Shown one piece after another: positions 5,408 through 9,587 of a stretch of DNA of 9,587 nt. The DNA comes from Planctomycetota bacterium (lineage in GTDB: Bacteria > Planctomycetota > Phycisphaerae > UBA1845 > PWPN01), in assembly GCA_016209665.1 (NCBI GenBank), contig JACQVT010000731.1, positions 1-9,587 on the forward strand, written 5' to 3'. Below the pieces are notes generated by a model. That model did no database searches. It was not told where the DNA came from and saw only the letters and a list, made by a program, of their open reading frames with translations. The position numbers and the translations under genes are program-made. Every line of letters begins with the position of its first letter. Position 1 is the first letter of the stretch.

Positions 5408-6886
5408 ATGATACCGGGTCTCGTGATTTCTGGGATCGTGCTCGGCGTACTCGCGATCGGCGCTCTGGTGTGGCTCCAGTCACGCCGGGCGCACGACAAT
5501 GAGCAATTCGGTTTTAACGAGTACGTACGCAATCCGAGCCTGCGCCATAAGCAAGCACAGATACACCAGGAACGTGAGGAGATGGTCGCTTGTCTGGCCA
5601 AGGAGTCGCCCGAGAAGCTGGTGCCTATGCTCCTTGATGACCAGCTCTTGCCGGTTGTTCAGCCGGCGATCTGCGAGGCAGGGCCTGCTGTCGTTCCCCA
5701 CCTGATTGCCGCGCTTGCCGACCCGGCATACAGAACCCCGGTGGACGAGGAGACGCAGAGTTCTGTCCATGTCTTCTTCCGACGGTCAGCACCGATTGTC
5801 ACTGTGCTCAGATGCCTGGCGGAATACGCTCCACCCGCCGCTGTGGCCTCAGTTGCCCCTCTCGTCACTGATCCGAATCAGCAGATCAGACAACATGCAT
5901 CCCTCCTGCTGGGGGCCATCGCTACGGATGATGCCATCGACTCGTTGTCGGAGGCGCTCGCCGACGACGATGACTACGTTCGCAGCTACGCCATGATGGG
6001 CGTTCTGCAGGCGATGGATGCGGGCAGGGGTTCACCGAGGTTCCGTAAGGCTGTATTCGATGCGATAGTGCCGCTCGTTTGGCGAGATGACATAGCTTCC
6101 AGCGGCGATGCACCGAAATGTCTGCTGCGTTTGGATCGGCAGCGAGCCGTCTCCGTCCTGACCGGGCCAGAGGCGTTGTCGCCCGGCCGCGAGGGCCTGA
6201 TGTACGTCCTGCGAGCGCTCAAAGAGGATCGAGTGCCGATCGACGGTGACGATCTCCTGCGGCTTATCGAAGCCATCGAGCCGGAGACTACCGAACACCA
6301 CGATGCCCGTGTACTGGCCGAAGCTCTGCAACTACTCGCGAGGGTGGATGCGGACAAGTCGCAAGCGGCCATCCGACGTGGCCTTGAATCCAAGTCGCAG
6401 AAGGTCCGGGAAGGTGCAGCTAAAGCATTGGCGGCATCGAAGAGCATCACGGAGCCTTTCCGCATCGCGTTTGGTCGCCTGGAAAAGGCGGGTTGGAACG
6501 GGTTGACGCCTTCCCAGCGGCACGTGCTTGCGGTGCGCATCCTCATTGACGAGGTAAAGAATGGTGGTTTCGAGCAGTATTTCGTCAACAGCAGCGGTGA
6601 TCACTGGGCCGACGCGGTTGCCGGGTTGGAGGCAGTCGGGGCAACCAGGGTTCACGCTCTCACACAAGAAGCGATCAGCCACTTCGGTGCAGGCGGCCCC
6701 AGCATCGACACCGACAAACGACACCGCCAGCTTGCCAGGTTGGTAAAAAAACAAGGCAAAGTGTTCTCCCATCTGGAGGACACATTCTACAAGGACGAGG
6801 ACGGCATTGAAGTGTGCCTCCTGCAATACATCGTCGACCATGAGGTTGACTTCCGTGAAAAGGCTTCCACAGAGGAACGTGCATGA
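5408..6886 (+). CDS. Membrane-anchored HEAT-repeat protein with DMP19/DUF4375-like domain
   Basis: A 492-residue protein. Residues 3-22 form one hydrophobic helix followed by QSRR, an N-terminal anchor with the rest in the cytoplasm. Residues about 60-345 are alpha-helical HEAT/PBS-lyase-like repeats, for example 'APLVTDPNQQIRQHASLLLGAIATDDAIDSL...LADDDDYVRSYAMMGVLQAM' (150-203) and 'LESKSQKVREGAAKALAAS' (326-344). Such solenoids bind protein partners. The C-terminal domain (about 365-480) carries 'DEVKNGGFEQYFVNSSGDHW' (381-400), the signature of DUF4375; the Neisseria DNA-mimic protein DMP19 belongs to this family. No catalytic residues are evident; a scaffold or sensor role is an inference. 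GGAGAAG 7 nt before the ATG supports the start. Its GC content appears lower than its neighbours (sampled lines 47-62%). The stop overlaps the next start as ATGA. Confidence 0.75.
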   Translation: MIPGLVISGIVLGVLAIGALVWLQSRRAHDNEQFGFNEYVRNPSLRHKQAQIHQEREEMVACLAKESPEKLVPMLLDDQLLPVVQPAICEAGPAVVPHLIAALADPAYRTPVDEETQSSVHVFFRRSAPIVTVLRCLAEYAPPAAVASVAPLVTDPNQQIRQHASLLLGAIATDDAIDSLSEALADDDDYVRSYAMMGVLQAMDAGRGSPRFRKAVFDAIVPLVWRDDIASSGDAPKCLLRLDRQRAVSVLTGPEALSPGREGLMYVLRALKEDRVPIDGDDLLRLIEAIEPETTEHHDARVLAEALQLLARVDADKSQAAIRRGLESKSQKVREGAAKALAASKSITEPFRIAFGRLEKAGWNGLTPSQRHVLAVRILIDEVKNGGFEQYFVNSSGDHWADAVAGLEAVGATRVHALTQEAISHFGAGGPSIDTDKRHRQLARLVKKQGKVFSHLEDTFYKDEDGIEVCLLQYIVDHEVDFREKASTEERA

Positions 6887-6990
6887 AGGCCGTTGAGCCC
6901 AGCTCACGCCTTTGTATCGCTTGCAACTACCCCCTCGTTCACGATGTCGAGGGAAAGTGCCCTGAATGCGGAAGACGCTTCGACGGCTGA
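6883..6990 (+). CDS. 35-residue zinc-ribbon microprotein
   Basis: An ATG at 6883 overlaps the TGA of the HEAT gene by 4 nt and opens a 35-codon frame ending at TGA 6988-6990. The protein has two CxxC knuckles, C11-I-A-C14 and C26-P-E-C29, 11 residues apart, and ends GRRFDG. This is a rubredoxin-like or zinc-ribbon arrangement. The pattern 'CxxCxYxL...G.CPECGRxF' resembles the zinc ribbons found at the start of many planctomycete membrane proteins, but here nothing follows it. Coupling to the HEAT gene by ATGA, the ordered cysteines and the position 12 nt before the next gene argue that it is real. The function is unknown: a protein- or nucleic-acid-binding adaptor for the operon is possible. 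It could also be a remnant of a longer zinc-ribbon protein. Confidence 0.65.
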   Translation: MKAVEPSSRLCIACNYPLVHDVEGKCPECGRRFDG

Positions 6991-6996
6991 AAGGAG
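6991..6996 (+). promoter_or_regulatory. Ribosome binding site selecting a TTG start
   Basis: AAGGAG directly follows the zinc-ribbon stop codon and lies 6 nt before TTG at 7003. This supports the rare TTG start for the following nucleotidyltransferase, since the next in-frame ATG is at 7054 and lacks a comparable site. Confidence 0.6.
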
Positions 6997-7002
6997 ACTG
7001 GT

Positions 7003-7956
7003 TTGTGCGGTGCGAGTGATGGACCCGATTGGTGGGAGGCTCTCTCGCCCCAGATGATCCTGCCCGTCGGCACGCAGGTCGTCACGCGGGTGACGTTGCC
7101 CGCGACGGCGGAGCGGGCAGCGATGGCGGCCGGGGCCGTGGGCGTGATCGTCAAGGCCCCGACGGACCAGACGCACGCCTACCGCATCCAGTTGGTCAGC
7201 GGGATAGAGGTGTCGCTCAAGCGGGACGAGTTCTCCATCCGCAAGCAGGACCAGCAGGCCGGGCTTTCGCGCGGAACGGCGTGCGACGAGGCGGTTCTGC
7301 GGCGGGGCATCATCCTGCGGGTCGTGGTCGGCTCGCGGGCGTACGGCCTGGCGCGCGATGAATCGGACACCGACCGCCGTGGGGTGTACGTGCCGCCCGC
7401 GGAACTGCACTGGTCGCTCTTCGGCGTGCCCGAGCAGATCGAGTCCGACGAATCGCAGGAGTGCTACTGGGAGATCGGCAAGTTCCTGGTCCTGGCCCTC
7501 AAGGCCAACCCCAACGTGCTGGAGTGCCTCTACTCGCCGATGGTCGAGTTCACGGCCCCGCTGGGCAGGGAACTACTCGACATGCGAGAGGCGTTCCTCT
7601 CGCGCCTCGTGTACCAGACCTACAACGGCTACGTCCTCTCGCAGTTCCACAAGCTGGAGCAGGATCTGCGGTCCAAGGGGGCGGTCAAGTGGAAGCACGC
7701 CATGCACCTGATCAGGCTGCTGCTGTCGGGCATCACCGTGCTCCGCGAGGGCTTCGTGCCGGTGCGGGTGGATGAGCACCGCGAACGGCTGCTGGCCATC
7801 CGCGACGGCGCGGTCGACTGGGATGAGGTCAACGCCTGGCGGCTGGAGTTGCACAAGGAATTCGATGCCGCCTTCGCCGCGACGAAGCTGCCCGAGCAGC
7901 CGGACTACGCACGGGTCGATGCGTTCCTGATCAAGGTACGGCGGGAGCAGGTGTGA
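7003..7956 (+). CDS. Pol-beta-type nucleotidyltransferase (RlaP/YcgL-like), first copy
   Basis: A 317-residue protein with two parts. Residues about 18-83 look like a small beta-rich SH3/KOW-like domain ('LPVGTQVVTRVTLP...GAVGVIVKAP...YRIQLVSGIEVSLKRDEFSI'), which could bind nucleic acid. From about 103 it is a nucleotidyltransferase domain: 'VVVGSRAYGLARDESDTDRRGVYV' (107-130) has the GS-x4-G loop (G110, S111, G115) and the metal-binding pair D122, D124. 'EIGKFLVLALKANPNVLECLYSP' (157-179) is the helical segment typical of the YcgL/RlaP group (COG3541, Pfam PF10127). The third carboxylate expected before this helix is not obvious: Q152/E153 stand where the second copy has D74. It probably transfers a nucleotide to an RNA or other nucleic-acid end. 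The stop overlaps the HD gene by 4 nt. Confidence 0.75.
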   Translation: MCGASDGPDWWEALSPQMILPVGTQVVTRVTLPATAERAAMAAGAVGVIVKAPTDQTHAYRIQLVSGIEVSLKRDEFSIRKQDQQAGLSRGTACDEAVLRRGIILRVVVGSRAYGLARDESDTDRRGVYVPPAELHWSLFGVPEQIESDESQECYWEIGKFLVLALKANPNVLECLYSPMVEFTAPLGRELLDMREAFLSRLVYQTYNGYVLSQFHKLEQDLRSKGAVKWKHAMHLIRLLLSGITVLREGFVPVRVDEHRERLLAIRDGAVDWDEVNAWRLELHKEFDAAFAATKLPEQPDYARVDAFLIKVRREQV

Positions 7957-8600
7957 CGCTGTCTGGCGAGCATGAAATGCTGCTCAAGCGCTGGCTGAGC
8001 CTCGGCCAGAGGCTGTCGCTTCGCGGCGATGTCGCCGGCGCGGGCCGGGACCTTCTCGCGCGGTACTCGGAGCCTCATCGCCGATACCACAACTGCGACC
8101 ACCTGGCCGACTGCCTGAAGGTTTTTGACCTGCACGGATCAGAGGCCGACGATCCCATGGCGGTTGAAGCGGCCCTGTGGTTCCATGACGTGGTGTACCG
8201 GATCGGTGCGGCCGACAACGAAAGCCGAAGCGCCGACCTGGCCCGCACGACCCTCGGTTCTCTGGGGCTTCGTCAGGCTCGCCTCGAATTCGTCTCGGAG
8301 GCCATCGTGGCCACCATGCACCGAACGGTCCCGGAACCCGGTGACGTGAGCCTGGTCTGCGACATCGACCTGAGCGTCCTCGGGTCGCGCGGCAAGCGGT
8401 ACCGATCCTACGCCGACGCCATCCTGGCCGAGTCGGGGATGACCCTGGAGGTCTTCCGTCCGCTGAGGCTGCGGTTCCTCGAAACCATGCTGACCAGGCA
8501 TCGCATCTTTCACACGGCCGGGTTCCGGGAGCTGGAAAAGCTTGCCAGGTGCAACATGAGCCGCGAACGAGCCGAGTTGACGAAACATGGTCGAAAGTGA
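7953..8600 (+). CDS. HD-superfamily metal-dependent phosphohydrolase
   Basis: A 215-residue cytosolic protein of the predicted phosphohydrolase family COG4339. Family motifs seen in order: 'RYSEPHRRYHNCDHL' (37-51, with H46 and H50), the HD pair in 'AALWFHDVVY' (H78, D79), 'NESRSADLA' (89-97), 'CDIDLSVLG' (136-144, D137/D139), and C-terminal 'RHRIFHTAGFRELEKLARCN' (182-201). Length is normal. The expected chemistry is metal-dependent hydrolysis of a phosphoester, possibly a cyclic phosphate or nucleotide; the actual substrate of this family is not known to me. The start is GTG at 7953, overlapping the preceding TGA (GTGA), so translation is coupled. It sits between two nucleotidyltransferases and overlaps the second by 14 nt, strongly suggesting a joint function. 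Confidence 0.85.
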   Translation: MTLSGEHEMLLKRWLSLGQRLSLRGDVAGAGRDLLARYSEPHRRYHNCDHLADCLKVFDLHGSEADDPMAVEAALWFHDVVYRIGAADNESRSADLARTTLGSLGLRQARLEFVSEAIVATMHRTVPEPGDVSLVCDIDLSVLGSRGKRYRSYADAILAESGMTLEVFRPLRLRFLETMLTRHRIFHTAGFRELEKLARCNMSRERAELTKHGRK

Positions 8601-9354
8601 CACAACATTGAACAGCATCGTCCGCGAGCAGCCGTACCCGCTGCTGTTCGTGACGCTCAGCGGTGCGCACCTGTATGGCTTCCCCTCGCCGGACTCGGAC
8701 TTCGACTTGCGCGGCGTGCACGTGCTGCCCGCGCAGGAGGCCCTCGGCCTGGGGCCGTGCAAGGAGACCATCGAACGAAGTCAAGTCCGCGACGGCCGCG
8801 AGATCGACCTCGTCACGCACGACGTCAAGAAGTTCTTCCTGTTGATGCTCAAGAAGAACGGCTACGTGCTGGAGCAGGTGTACTCGCCGCTGGTGGTGTA
8901 TTCCACGCCCGAGCACGAGGAGCTGAAGGCCGTCGCCGCCGGGTGCATCACCCGCTATCACCTGTACCACTACCTCGGCTTTGCCGAGACGCAGTGGAAG
9001 CTGCTGACCAAAGAGTCGCCGCCGCGGGTCAAGCCGCTGCTGTACGTCTACCGCGTGCTGTTCACCGGCATCCATCTCATGCGGACGGGCAGCGTCGAGG
9101 CCAACCTGCTGCGGCTCAACGAGGTCTTCCGCCACCCGGTCATCGCCGACCTCGTGGCCCGCAAGCTCGAAGGCCCCGAACGTGCCACGCTGCCCGACGC
9201 CGAAATGCCGTACCACGAGGCCGAGTACCACCGCCTCCGGGCCGAACTCGCTGAAGCGGGCCGCACCAGCACCCTGCCCGAGGCACCGTCCGCCCGAGCG
9301 GCACTCAACGACCTGCTCGTGTGCGTGCGGATGAATGGAGTAAGGCGGCGATGA
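8587..9354 (+). CDS. Pol-beta-type nucleotidyltransferase (RlaP/YcgL-like), second copy
   Basis: A 255-residue nucleotidyltransferase with an unusually clear active site: 'TLSGAHLYGFPSPDSDFDLRGVHV' (23-46) with SGAHLYG loop, D38 and D40 as metal ligands, and D74 in 'REIDLVTHDVKKFFLLMLKKNGYVLEQVYSPLVV' as the likely third carboxylate. This is the RlaP/YcgL-like pattern, linked by published gene-neighbourhood analysis to RNA repair. It lacks the N-terminal beta domain of the first copy and shares with it the catalytic motifs and the 'KF...LK.N..VLE..YSP' helix but little else, so the two are old paralogues, not a recent duplication. C-terminal helices (about 110-250) form the rest. ATG at 8587 overlaps the HD gene by 14 nt. 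No ligase or other repair enzyme follows before the window ends. Confidence 0.8.
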   Translation: MVESDTTLNSIVREQPYPLLFVTLSGAHLYGFPSPDSDFDLRGVHVLPAQEALGLGPCKETIERSQVRDGREIDLVTHDVKKFFLLMLKKNGYVLEQVYSPLVVYSTPEHEELKAVAAGCITRYHLYHYLGFAETQWKLLTKESPPRVKPLLYVYRVLFTGIHLMRTGSVEANLLRLNEVFRHPVIADLVARKLEGPERATLPDAEMPYHEAEYHRLRAELAEAGRTSTLPEAPSARAALNDLLVCVRMNGVRRR

Positions 9355-9404
9355 CGTCCGTCCTTTGCTCGTAGCCGATCACGGGATCCTGACGCGAAGC
9401 CAAT

Positions 9405-9477
9405 AGCCACGAAAAAGCACAGGCGGCACAAGAGAAGACAATGGTCCATTTTGTGCACTATGTGCCATTTCGTGGCT
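9405..9477. repeat. 10-bp perfect inverted repeat around 53 nt
   Basis: AGCCACGAAA at 9405-9414 and TTTCGTGGCT at 9468-9477 are exact reverse complements. The enclosed sequence has its own short dyads, so a branched RNA fold or a small inverted-repeat-bounded element are both possible. No target duplication is evident at the edges. Confidence 0.5.
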
Positions 9478-9565
9478 CCATTCCGGCGATCTGTGAACGC
9501 TCACGTATTCCTGACGAGGTGCCAGCCGAACAAGATTCAGGAACAAAACCGCGGCGTCAGCGTTC

Positions 9566-9587
9566 CGCCTCGCCGCTCGGCGGGGCG
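9566..9587. terminator. Strong GC hairpin at window edge, possible terminator
   Basis: Arms 9566-9575 and 9578-9587 pair over 10 positions with one T-G wobble and a formal 2-nt loop (more likely 4 nt after opening one pair). It is about 210 nt downstream of the last gene. Whether a T-run follows cannot be seen because the window ends at the hairpin, so the terminator call is tentative; a REP-like repeat is an alternative. Confidence 0.3.

Larger units (their letters stand above)
9355..9587. other. Non-coding tail rich in inverted repeats
   Basis: No gene is visible in these 233 nt, and the middle part is AT-richer than the operon before it. I see a perfect 10-bp inverted repeat AGCCACGAAA/TTTCGTGGCT (9405-9414 and 9468-9477) around 53 nt. 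Inside it are nested smaller dyads: GCACAA (9426-9431) with TTGTGC (9451-9456), AATGG-T-CCATT (9440-9450), and a partial 28-bp dyad at 9441-9468. Further on, TTCCTGA (9508-9514) pairs with TCAGGAA (9537-9543). It could be a structured RNA, a terminator region, or the remains of a small mobile element. Confidence 0.5.

Noticed and set aside
7984..9231. Minus-strand open frame of 415 codons
   Set aside because: Antisense to the HD and second nucleotidyltransferase genes, which have full family motifs; the antisense protein has none.
9351..9374. ATG overlapping the stop of the second nucleotidyltransferase as a further operon gene
   Set aside because: The frame ends after seven codons.
1..9587. 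CRISPR array, tRNA, rRNA or insertion sequence
   Set aside because: No regularly spaced direct repeats, no recognisable tRNA or rRNA sequence and no transposase-like protein were seen.

Overview
The window is GC-rich, densely packed DNA with almost every gene on the + strand. It is most likely bacterial chromosome and fits Planctomycetota best. That assignment is an inference from several weak signs: a PhyH-type oxygenase, an exported Gfo/Idh/MocA protein, a HEAT-repeat membrane protein, a CxxC...CPECGRRF zinc ribbon of a kind common in planctomycetes, and a REP-like palindrome. No rRNA, tRNA, CRISPR array or transposase was seen.

Region 1 (1-677) has no intact gene. It holds an attC-like stem-loop near 113-159 and, on the minus strand, what looks like the C-terminal remnant of a nitroreductase (311-556).

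Region 2 (678-5264) is a probable five-gene operon with gaps of 6, 55, 19 and 22 nt. The genes are a PhyH-family Fe(II)/2-oxoglutarate oxygenase, a pteridine-reductase-like SDR, a GpsA-type glycerol-3-phosphate dehydrogenase, a LicC-like sugar/alcohol-phosphate nucleotidylyltransferase, and a Gfo/Idh/MocA oxidoreductase with an export signal. The likely theme is making and activating a small phosphorylated alcohol (perhaps a CDP-alcohol such as CDP-glycerol) plus redox tailoring; the product is unknown. An 11-bp palindrome, AGCTGWCAGCT, sits exactly 5 nt before the start codon of both gpsA and the nucleotidylyltransferase gene. A 9-bp-arm REP-like hairpin lies inside the signal-peptide coding region of the Gfo/Idh gene.

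Region 3 (5408-9354) is a second, tightly coupled operon: a membrane-anchored HEAT protein ending in a DMP19/DUF4375-like domain, a 35-residue zinc ribbon (4-nt overlap), a Pol-beta-type nucleotidyltransferase, an HD-domain phosphohydrolase (4-nt overlap) and a second, different nucleotidyltransferase of the same broad family (14-nt overlap). The two nucleotidyltransferases look like the RlaP/YcgL group, which has been linked by gene neighbourhood to RNA repair. This twin nucleotidyltransferase-HD unit is the best candidate here for an undescribed system, possibly nucleic-acid end processing or repair, or a conflict/defence role.

Region 4 (9355-9587) is non-coding, locally AT-richer, and contains several inverted repeats, including a strong GC hairpin that runs to the window edge.
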